DNA of 64,000 nucleotides from Bacillota bacterium (lineage in GTDB: Bacteria; Bacillota; Clostridia; Oscillospirales; Ruminococcaceae), in NCBI GenBank assembly GCA_023433405.1, contig JAEZCT010000002.1:5900-69899 (forward strand), given 5' to 3'. A program made the translations under genes and the position numbers. Below the pieces are notes generated by a model. The model worked only from the letters and a program-made list of their open reading frames with translations. It was not told where the DNA came from and did not search any database. This document shows positions 16,613 through 25,141 of this stretch, piece after piece. How positions within the stretch are numbered: the first letter of the stretch is position 1; every line of letters begins with the position of its first letter.

Positions 16613-17664
16613 GCCTTACCCTCACTAACCCGCAGGGACGTGAGCTGCAGTACCATCTGCTCCAGCAGCACGAAGCTATCCGCCCGGCTGGATTTCATGG
16701 CGCAGTCACAGCGCAGCAAAAGGTCCAGCGCCCCTGTAATATAACGCAGCGGCAGCCTTGCCGCGTCCTTTTCCACATAATAAAACCGGTTGGGGTTTCC
16801 TTTATAGCCAAAGTCGGAGAAAACATCCTTGCCCTTTCGCCCCGCCAGAGCCCCCATTCGGGCGCGGTAGTAGTCGATGTGACCGGAGGCAAGCGCCGCG
16901 AGGATTGCCACCGGCTCCTCCCGCTGCGCGCGGTAATCGCCAATCAGCGCCAGGGCATGGGCAGCGTCGCCGGAGGCAACGGCACCCGAGAGCTCGTAGG
17001 CCATTGCGTCCGGTTCCTTTTCGCATAAAAGGTCAACGTCTGCTCTGGTTATCTCACCGCCAAAGCGGTAGGCGCACAGGCGGTCCAGCTCATGAATCAT
17101 GGTCTCCAGCTTGTTTGCGCTGCGTTCGCACAACAGCTTTGCGGCCGTGCCCTCCAGTGTAGCGCCCTGCTTTTCGGCATAGGTGCGGGCATAGCGGGCA
17201 AGCTCCTCCATCTCCCGGGGCTTTAGCTCCATCACCACCCCGTGGACATCGGCCAGCTTTAAAAAGCGTTTCCATCGCGCCGGCATCGTCTTTTTGCCCC
17301 CGACCTCTTGGGTGAGGGTGGAAAACAGCAGTACGGTGGTATCGGGGATATCCTCCAGCAGGTCGCACAGGCGGGCAAAGTCGCCCTCGGCATACTGCTC
17401 AGCGTTAAAGTCGCTTACCGCTACACATTTAAGTGGCGCAAACAGCGGCAGCGCGGAGGCGGCGTCACAGATGGTATCCACGCTCTGGCTTTTGCCGTCT
17501 ATGAGCATATAGTTAAAGCCGGCGGAGTCGGGCGCGGCGCGGCGGGAGAGCCGGTCCAGGTACTGCCGCTTGAGGTAATCCTCCTCACCGTACAGGAAAT
17601 ACAGGTGTGCAAGGGGCTCGTTTTTTACGTGCAGGGCGAAATCCTTCTCTTGGGTAAACGTCAT
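16609..17664 (-). CDS. holA: DNA polymerase III delta subunit
   Basis: About 351 aa. The N-terminal sequence HLYFLYGEEDYLKRQYLDRL is the diagnostic HolA motif, and the rest has the three-domain clamp-loader layout (C-terminal helical collar RYITGALDLLLRCDCAMKSS). HolA opens the beta clamp during loading onto DNA. The ATG at 17664 and an in-frame GTG at 17676 are both possible; neither has ideal spacing from AAAGGA. Confidence 0.92.
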   Translation of the reverse strand: MTFTQEKDFALHVKNEPLAHLYFLYGEEDYLKRQYLDRLSRRAAPDSAGFNYMLIDGKSQSVDTICDAASALPLFAPLKCVAVSDFNAEQYAEGDFARLCDLLEDIPDTTVLLFSTLTQEVGGKKTMPARWKRFLKLADVHGVVMELKPREMEELARYARTYAEKQGATLEGTAAKLLCERSANKLETMIHELDRLCAYRFGGEITRADVDLLCEKEPDAMAYELSGAVASGDAAHALALIGDYRAQREEPVAILAALASGHIDYYRARMGALAGRKGKDVFSDFGYKGNPNRFYYVEKDAARLPLRYITGALDLLLRCDCAMKSSRADSFVLLEQMVLQLTSLRVSEGKA

Positions 17665-17703
17665 GCCAGAACCCACATCCTTTGGGGTGAAATATTGGCC
17701 GCG

Positions 17704-18141
17704 CTAAATGACATAATCATAGCCCGCGTCGGGGCAGCGCGCATCCGCGAGTTCACTTAGGGTGACGCTATCCACATAATTGTTAATTACCGTGTACAGC
17801 CCCTCCCAAAAATCAATGGTGGGGCAGAACCCCCTGCGTTCACAGAGGTTTGGGGTATTTTCAAGGCAGGCCACCGGCGCGAGAGGTCCCTCTATAATGC
17901 GCAGTATCTGTCCCGTGGTATATTTTTCGGCCGGGCGGGAGAGCATATAGCCCCCCTGCGGACCGCGGCTGCTCACCAGGAGCCCCGACTTGGTCAGGGG
18001 TGTTACAATTTGCTCAAGATATTTAAGCGAAATTCCCTGACGTTCCGAGATATCCTTGATGGAGACCCACTCGCCGTTTGAATGCTGTGCTATATCAATC
18101 ATCATTCGAAGCGCATAGCGTCCCTTAGAAGAAATCTTCAT
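17704..18141 (-). CDS. Rrf2-family regulator with three-cysteine cluster (IscR-like)
   Basis: 145 aa: a winged helix at the N terminus (MKISSKGRYALRMMIDIA) and a C-terminal loop with C92, C100 and C106 (CLENTPNLC...GFC). Three Cys in this place resemble IscR, where they bind a [2Fe-2S] cluster; the cysteine-synthesis repressor CymR lacks them. This points to iron-sulfur or redox sensing. No isc or suf genes are in the window. The nearest gene upstream is a C-S lyase on the same strand, which could supply sulfur. It has its own promoter at 18315-18343. Confidence 0.88.
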   Translation of the reverse strand: MKISSKGRYALRMMIDIAQHSNGEWVSIKDISERQGISLKYLEQIVTPLTKSGLLVSSRGPQGGYMLSRPAEKYTTGQILRIIEGPLAPVACLENTPNLCERRGFCPTIDFWEGLYTVINNYVDSVTLSELADARCPDAGYDYVI

Positions 18142-18448
18142 ATAAATTAGAACCTTATCCTTTCCGGGTCGTATGACTGATACGGCATAAAACCCCATCA
18201 AAAATAGTGTCGCGCCGACGGCAGGGAACAAAATGGAAGGAGAACCCCAACCAAAAATTGTCGGATATATGCATCGCCGAATCTGCGCATAGAATACCCT
18301 TTGCGTGTAATTCGATTGTACTATATGATTAGTATGAAATCAAGTGGAGGTATTCTATTCACATTCACACGCAGTTTTTCTTTGGTGCCTTAGTAAAATG
18401 AAAAACAGTAAGCGACCGCCGTGCTCCGCCCGCAGCAAGAGACTGCGG
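18142..18448. other. Region upstream of the Rrf2 gene
   Basis: 307 bases between the C-S lyase stop and the Rrf2 start. It holds the Rrf2 promoter and, at about 18330-18396, a very degraded stretch (ATTAGTAT, AAATCAAGTGG, TTCACACGCAGTTTTTC) that may be a relic of the dispersed element. Nothing else was recognised. Confidence 0.4.
18315..18343 (-). promoter_or_regulatory. Promoter of the Rrf2 regulator gene
   Basis: Minus strand: TTGATT (18338-18343), 17-base spacer, TACAAT (18315-18320). It leaves a leader of about 165 bases. Rrf2 proteins often repress themselves, so an operator may overlap, but I cannot define one. Confidence 0.6.
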
Positions 18449-19624
18449 TCAGGACTGGCTTAGCGCCTGACAAAAGCGCTCCAGCGCCTCGGCAAGCACC
18501 GCCCGCGGGCAGGCAATGTTGATACGCTGAAAGCCTTTGCCTTGCGCGCCAAACATTGCCCCGTCGTCCAGCCACAGGCGCGCCACACTTTTAATGCGCT
18601 GGTTGAGGCGTTCGCTGTCCGCGTCCAGACTGTTTAAGTCCACCCACAGCAGGTAGGTACCCTCGGGCTCTATCACCCTTGCCAAAGGCAGATGTTCGCC
18701 CAGAAACTGCTTTGCAAACAGCAGGTTTTCTTGCAGGTAGCTCAGCAGCTGGTCAAGCCAATCACCGCCATAGCGGTAGGCTGCTTCACAGGCCGCAAGC
18801 CCGAAAATACCTATGCCGCCGCTGCCGGCGGCGGAAATCTCTGTTTTGTAGCGGTTGCGCAGCTCTTCGCTTGGAATAAAGATATTGGCTGTCTGCAAGC
18901 CTGCCAGGTTAAAGGTTTTGCTGGGTGCGGTGCAGACCACGCAGCTTTGGGCAAACGCTTCGCTGATCCCCGCAAAGGGGATATGCTTACAGCCTTCAAA
19001 AACAAAATCGCAGTGAATCTCATCCGCGACCACCGGGACATGATATTTTAGGCACAGCTCACCCATCCTCGTCAACTCTGCAAGCGTCCAGACACGTCCG
19101 ACGGGGTTATGGGGGCTGCACAGGATAAACAGTTTAATCTCCTGCTCCCGCAGGGTTTTCTCAAAGGCATCAAAATCGATGTCATACCGCCCGTTTTCAT
19201 AAACAAGCGGGCAGTTGACCGTGTGACGGTTATTGCGACGGATTACCCGCTCAAACGGGTAGTATACGGGCTGTTGAATCAGCACACTGTCCCCTTCCCG
19301 TGTTAACGCACGGACTGCCATTGCCACCGCAAAAACCACACCGGGAGTTTTCACCAGCCATTCGGCGCGGTAATTGATGTTATGGCGCGCCAAGAACCAA
19401 TCCCGCACCGCCTGATAGTAACCCGGCTTATGGTCAGAGTAGCCGTATACCCCATGGGCCGCAACCTCACCCAGCCGGCTGGTTATCTCGGGCGGGGAGG
19501 CAAAATCCATATCCGCCACCCACAGCGGAATGGTATCGGCTGAAAACCCGTTTTCCTCCAAAAAATCGTATTTTGAGCTGTTTGTGTTTTTACGGTTGAT
19601 AATCTTGTTAAAATCGTATGCCAC
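18449..19624 (-). CDS. PatB/MalY-type aminotransferase-fold C-S lyase
   Basis: 391 aa of PLP fold type I. Family features are IPLWVADMDFASPP near the N terminus, CSPHNPVGRVW in the middle, VVADEIHCDF for the PLP-ring Asp, and the PLP Lys in APSKTFNLAGL (about 235). PatB/MalY enzymes cleave cystathionine or cysteine to give homocysteine or sulfide, pyruvate and ammonia. The GTG at 19624 (AGAAGGA upstream) gives the family-length protein; the longer frame to 19702 is unlikely. The window also holds cysK and metY, so sulfur amino-acid metabolism is well represented. Confidence 0.9.
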   Translation of the reverse strand: MAYDFNKIINRKNTNSSKYDFLEENGFSADTIPLWVADMDFASPPEITSRLGEVAAHGVYGYSDHKPGYYQAVRDWFLARHNINYRAEWLVKTPGVVFAVAMAVRALTREGDSVLIQQPVYYPFERVIRRNNRHTVNCPLVYENGRYDIDFDAFEKTLREQEIKLFILCSPHNPVGRVWTLAELTRMGELCLKYHVPVVADEIHCDFVFEGCKHIPFAGISEAFAQSCVVCTAPSKTFNLAGLQTANIFIPSEELRNRYKTEISAAGSGGIGIFGLAACEAAYRYGGDWLDQLLSYLQENLLFAKQFLGEHLPLARVIEPEGTYLLWVDLNSLDADSERLNQRIKSVARLWLDDGAMFGAQGKGFQRINIACPRAVLAEALERFCQALSQS

Positions 19625-19788
19625 GCGGGTATTCCTTCTCTCTTGTAATTCTTGCTTCGCGCGCGGAACCGCAAAAGGGCAGGATAAGGCAGGCTCATCC
19701 AAACACTGCGCAGAAGCTGTGGGTTATATACTTAATAATCCACTATAGTATAACATATGGGTGCAAGGGGCTGCTGCGATATCAGCAT

Positions 19789-19821
19789 ATTTTTATCAAC
19801 ACTTTTATCGGAGAATAGTAT
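19789..19821 (+). repeat. Solo right end of the MITE-like element
   Basis: ATTTTTATCAACACTTTTAT, then CGGAGAATAGTAT, is the right terminal repeat of the E-type copy at 30423-30523 almost base for base. No matching left end is visible. Confidence 0.65.
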
Positions 19822-19863
19822 AAGATTCTTCTATTCTTGAGGAGAGCAGTACAATGCCGGGAA

Positions 19864-19917
19864 AAGTAGAAAATTCCCCGCAATCCCTTTAGCGATGTGG
19901 GATGCGGGGAATTTTTT
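19864..19917. terminator. Terminator downstream of guaA
   Basis: AATTCCCCGCAATCCC pairs with GGGATGCGGGGAATT. T-rich sequence flanks it on both strands (TTTTCTACTTTTC on the minus side). It starts 25 bases after the guaA stop codon. Confidence 0.8.
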
Positions 19918-19941
19918 ATAATTGTGCTTGAAAGGGAGGGG

Positions 19942-21474
19942 CTATTCCCACTCAATAGTCGCCGGGGGCTTTGAGGTGATATCGTAAACAATGCGGTTGA
20001 TGCTGCGCACCTCGTTAATAATTCGGCCGGAAATCCGCTCCAGCACGTCGAAGGGGATTCTCGCCCAATCGGCGGTCATAAAATCGCTGGTGGTCACGCC
20101 GCGCAGGGCAAGGGTGTAGTCGTAGGTGCGCCCGTCGCCCATTACGCCCACCGAGCGCATGGAGGTGAGCACCGCAAAGTATTGGTGAATGTCCCGGTCA
20201 AGCCCGGCCTTTGCAATCTCCTCCCGGAAGATAAAGTCCGCATCCCGCAGGATGTCGAGCTTTTCTCTGGTAATCTCACCAATAACGCGGATGGCAAGCC
20301 CGGGGCCGGGAAAGGGCTGGCGCCACACCAGTGTATCGGGAAGACCAAGCTCCGAGCCCAGCGCGCGAACCTCGTCCTTAAACAACATGCGCAGGGGCTC
20401 CACAATCTCTTTAAAATCCACAAAATCAGGCAGGCCGCCCACGTTGTGGTGGCTCTTAATCACCGCCGCGTCGCCGACACCCGATTCTATTACGTCAGGG
20501 TAGATGGTGCCTTGGGCAAGAAAATCCACCTGGCCAATTTTTTTGGCCTCCTCCTCAAAGACGCGAATAAACTCCTCGCCGATAATCTTGCGCTTGGTTT
20601 CGGGGTCGGAGACTCCCGCAAGGCGCGCAAGGAACCGTGCCTCGGCGTTTACGCGCACAAAATTTATGTCTCGTTTGCCAAACACCGCCTCAATTTCATC
20701 GCCCTCATTTTTGCGCATCAGGCCGTGGTCCACAAAGATACAGGTGAGGTTTTTGCCCGCCGCCTGGGTTAACAGCGCCGCCGCAACCGAGCTGTCTACC
20801 CCGCCTGAGAGCGCAAGCAGCACCTTACCGCCCGCAAGCTTTTCCGTCAGCGCGGCGATGGTGGTTTTCGCGTAGTTTTCCATGGACCAGTCGCCGGTGC
20901 AGCGGCAGATGTTGTATAAAAAATTACGCAGAATGCGTGTGCCCTGTTCGGTATGGTTTACCTCTGGGTGAAGCTGTATGCCGTAAAACCGCTTTTCAAG
21001 GTTTTCCATGGCCGCAACGGGGCAATCCGCTGTCTTTGCCGTGGCACGAAAGCCCTCGGGCAGCTCCGCAACCAGGTCGGTATGGCTCATCCAGCAAACG
21101 GCACGCTCCGGCATGCCCGCAAGCAAGGGGCTTGAGGTATCATAGGTAATCTCGGTGCGCCCGTACTCCCGGCGGGTTCCCGTCTGAATTCCGCCGCCCA
21201 GCTGGTGCGCCATGAGCTGAATGCCATAGCAAATGCCCAGAACCGGCACGCCCAGCTCATAGACCCCGCTGTCACAGCAGGGAGAGTCGTCCAGATACGC
21301 GCTGTTGGGGCCGCCGGTAAAGATGATGCCCGCGGGGTTAAGGGCGCGAATCTCCTCAATGGGCGTCTGATAGGAGCGTACCTCACAATACACCCCGCAT
21401 TCCCGCACGCGCCGAGCAATGAGCTGATTGTACTGTCCGCCGAAATCCAGAATCAGAACGAACTGATGTGCCAT
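19942..21474 (-). CDS. guaA: GMP synthase (glutamine-hydrolysing)
   Basis: 510 aa. The N-terminal class-I amidotransferase has LDFGGQYNQLIARRVRE and the nucleophile Cys in GICYGIQLM. The ATP-pyrophosphatase domain has the P loop ALSGGVDSS and the dimerisation domain ends PPATIEWE. It converts XMP to GMP using glutamine and ATP, the last step of guanine nucleotide synthesis. The ATG at 21474 (MAHQFVLILDFG) fits the family; the frame runs further upstream to 21558 without support. No purine riboswitch was recognised in the leader. Confidence 0.97.
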   Translation of the reverse strand: MAHQFVLILDFGGQYNQLIARRVRECGVYCEVRSYQTPIEEIRALNPAGIIFTGGPNSAYLDDSPCCDSGVYELGVPVLGICYGIQLMAHQLGGGIQTGTRREYGRTEITYDTSSPLLAGMPERAVCWMSHTDLVAELPEGFRATAKTADCPVAAMENLEKRFYGIQLHPEVNHTEQGTRILRNFLYNICRCTGDWSMENYAKTTIAALTEKLAGGKVLLALSGGVDSSVAAALLTQAAGKNLTCIFVDHGLMRKNEGDEIEAVFGKRDINFVRVNAEARFLARLAGVSDPETKRKIIGEEFIRVFEEEAKKIGQVDFLAQGTIYPDVIESGVGDAAVIKSHHNVGGLPDFVDFKEIVEPLRMLFKDEVRALGSELGLPDTLVWRQPFPGPGLAIRVIGEITREKLDILRDADFIFREEIAKAGLDRDIHQYFAVLTSMRSVGVMGDGRTYDYTLALRGVTTSDFMTADWARIPFDVLERISGRIINEVRSINRIVYDITSKPPATIEWE

Positions 21475-21911
21475 ACTAAGGTACCGTACCTTTCTTTTTC
21501 TAAAATAGAAACCGCAATGATAAGGATGTTGCACTAAAGTCGGGAAAAACAGCCCCAAAGCCTTTTATGGGTTTCGTGATGCTTCTTTAACGGCATCATT
21601 CAGGCCTTGGAGCGTCGGTTTTTTTAATTGTGAATCGGGTACAGGCTTTTTTAAAGTAAAGGGGTGGCTTGCTACTTAAAAGCACACTATCATTTTGCCA
21701 TCTTCGCGCTAAAAATGCAAGCGGGAGCGCCCGCAAATCACTTTTTTCACATTTTGTAAAAAAGGAGGTAACATACTGGCGCAAGTTCTGTCAAAAATAG
21801 AAGGGAATGCACCGATGCTTTCGCTACTTATACGAATCCGCTCAACAGGTGTAGACTAGTATAAGTTCATTATCTCCATATCCCCCAAACGGAAAGGATG
21901 AAACAAATCAA
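21475..21911. other. Divergent region between guaA and the SLH-like gene
   Basis: 437 bases. It contains a small GCGGGAGCGCCCGC hairpin near 21721-21734 and an unused AAAGGAGGTAAC at about 21762. No conserved riboswitch motif, clear ORF or convincing promoter pair was seen on either strand. Confidence 0.4.
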
Positions 21912-22841
21912 ATGAGGTATGTAAAGATTACGGCTTTTGTATGCGTGGTGTTTGCCGCGCTCGCGGGTATGCCCCAATGGACAAACGCGAAAACCGATGG
22001 ACTTAACCTCGCACCCACGGTCAACGCCAAAGCCTTTGAAACGCTGGAGGAGATCCCGATTTGGGGCTACCTTGAGCAATATGACCCGAATGGGGACGAG
22101 GTTACCCTTTCGGTGGTCAGGGAGGCCGGAAAAGGGCTGGTGACACTGTATGGCTCCACCTTTTTATACAAGCCCTATATGGGGGAGACGGGAACCGACA
22201 GCTTTTTAGTGGTGGCGTCCGACGGTGCGGGCAAGCTATCCAAGGAAGCGGAGATTACCATTCGCATTGGGGAGAACCTGCACAATGAAAGCTACGCCGA
22301 TATGCGTGGCGACCCCTCTCATTACAGTGCGCTGATGCTGCTGCAGCACGACCTTGCGGGCGGTGAACGCATTGGCTCGGCGCGTCTGTTTCATCCGGGG
22401 GAGGAGATAAAAAGCGCCGAGTTTCTCATGATGCTGCTTGCCGCGACAGGCGACGGGGAGGAGCTTGCCCCCTGTGTCAGTGTGGATGTATCCAATAACG
22501 ACGAAATCAGCCTATGGCTAAAGCCTTATCTCCAGCGCGCACGCCAGCTTGGCGTGATTGGAGCAGGGAGGTTTGACCCCGAAAAAACCCTTACCCGGTG
22601 TGAAGCGGTGGAGCTTGTCTGCCGCGCCTCGGGAATGGAGGACGTACACTCCCGCCCGGTTTATATAGAGGATGTGGGCGATATTCCCGCCGAAAGCCTG
22701 CAATGCTACCTGAATCTGTCCGCGTGCGGAATGCTAGAGCTTTACGACGGATACGCCCGTCCCAACCAAACACTCACCCGCGGGGCGGCGGCAGACCTGG
22801 TTTGGCAGCTGTACCGCTACCGGCAGAGCCTTGCCGGCTAA
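21912..22841 (+). CDS. Exported protein with Ig/cadherin-like and SLH-like regions
   Basis: 309 aa. A signal peptide (ITAFVCVVFAALAGMPQWTNA) leads to a domain of about 95 residues resembling cadherin-like or Big repeats (YDPNGDEVTLSVV, GTDSFLVVASDGAG). The C-terminal 180 residues resemble S-layer-homology modules (AGRFDPEKTLTRCEAVELVCRA, YARPNQTLTRGAAADLVW), which tether proteins to the cell wall. It starts after GGAAAGGATG. It is probably a surface protein; exact role unknown. A single-gene unit with a GC-rich hairpin after the stop. Confidence 0.8.
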   Translation: MRYVKITAFVCVVFAALAGMPQWTNAKTDGLNLAPTVNAKAFETLEEIPIWGYLEQYDPNGDEVTLSVVREAGKGLVTLYGSTFLYKPYMGETGTDSFLVVASDGAGKLSKEAEITIRIGENLHNESYADMRGDPSHYSALMLLQHDLAGGERIGSARLFHPGEEIKSAEFLMMLLAATGDGEELAPCVSVDVSNNDEISLWLKPYLQRARQLGVIGAGRFDPEKTLTRCEAVELVCRASGMEDVHSRPVYIEDVGDIPAESLQCYLNLSACGMLELYDGYARPNQTLTRGAAADLVWQLYRYRQSLAG

Positions 22842-22869
22842 AGCCCGCGAAAAAGTCACAGGAACGAAA

Positions 22870-22902
22870 CCGCAGCCCCGCGCGCTAAGCGCGGGGCTGC
22901 GG
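22870..22902 (+). terminator. Hairpin terminator of the SLH-like gene
   Basis: CCGCAGCCCCGCGC pairs with GCGCGGGGCTGCGG around a 5-base loop; the trailing T content (AATGCTTTATT) is modest. It stands between convergent genes and may serve both. Confidence 0.75.
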
Positions 22903-22969
22903 AATGCTTTATTCTCCTAGGCTCATTTTCTTCTGTTCTTTCTATAGCTCAAGGAGGGCTATCCGTTCA

Positions 22970-24106
22970 TCAGCCCGACTCGGAGAAAAGGGCGCTGCTT
23001 CGGTGGGTGTATACGCTAAGCGCAAGACCAAGCGCCAGATAGATGGAAAGGATGGACGAGCCGCCCTTTGAAAAGAACGGCAGCGTAATGCCGATAACGG
23101 GCAAAAGCTTAAGACACATACCCACGTTTATAATGGTTTGCGCCGTAATCATTGCAAAGATACCCACGCAGATAGTTAACCCCAGCGTGTCCTTGGCAAT
23201 GCGGGAAATAAACAAGACCTTGGTAGCCACGGCAAAAATCAAGCACAGCGCGGCAATACAGCCCACCAGCCCGAGGGATTCTCCAATAAAGGCAAAAATA
23301 AAATCGTTTTGAATCTCATCCACAAAGCGGTGGGAATCGGCGAAGAGACCGATACCCGAGAGCTGCCCCGAGCCGATGGAAATCAGGCCGGAGTTTTGCT
23401 GGTACTCAATGCCCAAGGGGTCAATGCCGGGGGTGAATATGGATTGAAACCGCCGCCGCTGCTCATCGTGCAGGATAAACGTCCATACCAAGGGCACCGC
23501 TATTACGCCTAAAATGCCCGCTACCGCCAGGTAACGCATGGATAAGCCCGCCGAAAAAAGCATGGCCGCAAAGATGAATATAAAAACCAGCGCCATCCCG
23601 TCATCGCCCTGAAAATGAATGACCAGCACCGGCACCGCACCGTGAAGGCATAAGCCAAGCAGCGGGATAATGCGGTTGATGTTATCCTTAATCTTTTCCA
23701 GATGATAGGCAAAGGAGAGGATGAACGAAACCTTTAAAAACTCCGAGGGCTGAAGGCTTGCGCCAAAGGGCAGAGAGATCCAGTTTAAGTTGTCGTTGCC
23801 CGCGCCCAAGCGGCCATAGCCGAAGATAAAGGTTGCCGCAACCAGCCCATACGCCAGCGGCACATGCAGCTTCCACAGCTTGCCCAGTAGCTTGTAATCA
23901 AATTTCGAGAGGATAACCGCACACAACAGACCGAAAACGGTGCCGCCTATCTGTACATACAAACCGCGGGGGTCGCTCCCGAAGGAACGGAACACCGCCG
24001 CCAGCACCAGCATCCCGTAGCCGGTGGCGGACAGAGCTAGAACAAGCAGCAGCTTGTCCGTAGTTTTAAAATATCCTGCAATTGCCTGCCCGACGGACTT
24101 AAACAT
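22970..24106 (-). CDS. FtsW/RodA/SpoVE-family peptidoglycan glycosyltransferase
   Basis: 378 aa with about ten membrane segments (SEDS family). Recognisable positions are SLQPSEFLKVSFIL, GDDGMALVFI (in place of the usual GTD/GND), the conserved NDFIFAFIGESLG and the C-terminal GITLPFFSKGGSS. Such proteins polymerise lipid II with a partner class-B PBP. The overall pattern is closest to RodA; SpoVE or FtsW cannot be excluded. It is a stand-alone gene without mre or pbp neighbours here. Confidence 0.9.
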   Translation of the reverse strand: MFKSVGQAIAGYFKTTDKLLLVLALSATGYGMLVLAAVFRSFGSDPRGLYVQIGGTVFGLLCAVILSKFDYKLLGKLWKLHVPLAYGLVAATFIFGYGRLGAGNDNLNWISLPFGASLQPSEFLKVSFILSFAYHLEKIKDNINRIIPLLGLCLHGAVPVLVIHFQGDDGMALVFIFIFAAMLFSAGLSMRYLAVAGILGVIAVPLVWTFILHDEQRRRFQSIFTPGIDPLGIEYQQNSGLISIGSGQLSGIGLFADSHRFVDEIQNDFIFAFIGESLGLVGCIAALCLIFAVATKVLFISRIAKDTLGLTICVGIFAMITAQTIINVGMCLKLLPVIGITLPFFSKGGSSILSIYLALGLALSVYTHRSSALFSESG

Positions 24107-24177
24107 AGCATCACCATACCTGTATCACACATGAGCCCGCCCCGTCAGCCGGACTGTGCTTTTTGTTTTTCTTCTGT

Positions 24178-24287
24178 TTTCCGATTATAGAAGTGTACAG
24201 TAAAAAAATCAAGCGAATAGCTTTGATTGATGGGTTTTCACGCGGTTTTTTCTCTGCAAACCCAAACTTTTTAAAGGAAATTAGCAT
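24178..24287 (+). repeat. Decayed copy of the MITE-like element
   Basis: Shows TTTCCGATTATAGAAGTGTA, AAAAAATCAAGCGAATAGCTTT, TGGGTTTTCACGCGG and AAGGAAATTAGCAT in the order and spacing of the 102-bp element, with small insertions. Confidence 0.6.
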
Positions 24288-24444
24288 TGCGAACGAAAGA
24301 CGAGTGCCTTTATTATAGTATGGTTTTGTGTGTTTTACAAGGAGTATTGCGGTATGCCATAAATTTTACAGTCAATAGGATAAACAAGGCTAGAACTGAG
24401 TGAAGCTACTGTCAGCGACGGTGTGCGATGCAGTCGGAGAGTGT

Positions 24445-24473
24445 TTGACACCCGGTTGCACAAATGATATGAT
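24445..24473 (+). promoter_or_regulatory. Promoter of the GNAT acetyltransferase gene
   Basis: TTGACA (24445-24450), 17-base spacer, TATGAT (24468-24473), giving a leader of about 35 bases. Confidence 0.8.
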
Positions 24474-24514
24474 TTTAATGTTTTACAAAAACAAACAAAA
24501 AGTGAGGATAAAGT

Positions 24515-25072
24515 ATGCAGCTTAATACGCAAAGACTCCTCATTCGAAACTTTGAATTGACGGATGAGGACGACCTGTGCGAGTACATGTTACAGCGGGT
24601 AAACGCCGAGTTTGAAGCATACCCCGATTTTAATCGCGAAATGGCAGGTCAGGTGGTAGCGTCCCGCTCCAAAAGCGATGAGTTTTTTGCGATTGAGTTA
24701 AAGGAAAGTCATAAGGTAATCGGCAATATTTATATGGGTATCCGGCAGTTTGCCGCCCGTGAAATGGGGTATGTTCTAAATGAACACTATCAGGGCAACG
24801 GATACGCAAGCGAGGCAGGCTGCGCAATGCTTGCTTATGCGTTTGGGCAGGGGGTGCGCAGAGTTTATGCCGAAAGCACCCCGCTAAACATCCCCTCTTG
24901 GAGGGTGATGGAGAGGATTGGTCTGAAGAGGGAGGCGCATTTTCGACAAAACATTTCCTTTTGCACCGACGAACAGGGAAGGCCTATATACTGGGATACC
25001 TACGTCTATGCCGCCCTCAATCCAGGCGGAAAGGACTGCGAGGTAGCGTTAAGCGGTCAACGTCTTTTATGA
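24515..25072 (+). CDS. GNAT-family N-acetyltransferase (RimJ/RimL type)
   Basis: 185 aa with the RimL-like opening LNTQRLLIRNFELTDEDDL and the acetyl-CoA binding loop HYQGNGYASEA, followed by AESTPLNIPSWRVMERIGLKREA, the usual end of this family. It transfers an acetyl group from acetyl-CoA to an amine: a protein N terminus, a small molecule or an antibiotic; the substrate cannot be inferred. It ends where the fhs promoter begins. Confidence 0.88.
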   Translation: MQLNTQRLLIRNFELTDEDDLCEYMLQRVNAEFEAYPDFNREMAGQVVASRSKSDEFFAIELKESHKVIGNIYMGIRQFAAREMGYVLNEHYQGNGYASEAGCAMLAYAFGQGVRRVYAESTPLNIPSWRVMERIGLKREAHFRQNISFCTDEQGRPIYWDTYVYAALNPGGKDCEVALSGQRLL

Positions 25073-25093
25073 ATGGGAATTGTGTGGTATAAT
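25066..25093 (+). promoter_or_regulatory. Likely promoter of fhs (extended -10)
   Basis: TATAAT at 25088-25093 with an upstream TG (TGTGGTATAAT), and a weak TTTATG 16 bases upstream that lies in the end of the GNAT gene. No tetrahydrofolate riboswitch was recognised in the 45-base leader. Confidence 0.5.
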
Positions 25094-25141
25094 CAGTGTA
25101 CTATTTTTAATCTCCCATTTGTAAAGCTATGGAGGTACACA

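Larger units (their letters stand above)
24107..24514. other. Divergent region between the rodA-like and GNAT genes
   Basis: About 400 bases containing a decayed copy of the dispersed element (24178-24287) and the GNAT promoter (24445-24473). Nothing else was recognised. Confidence 0.5.
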
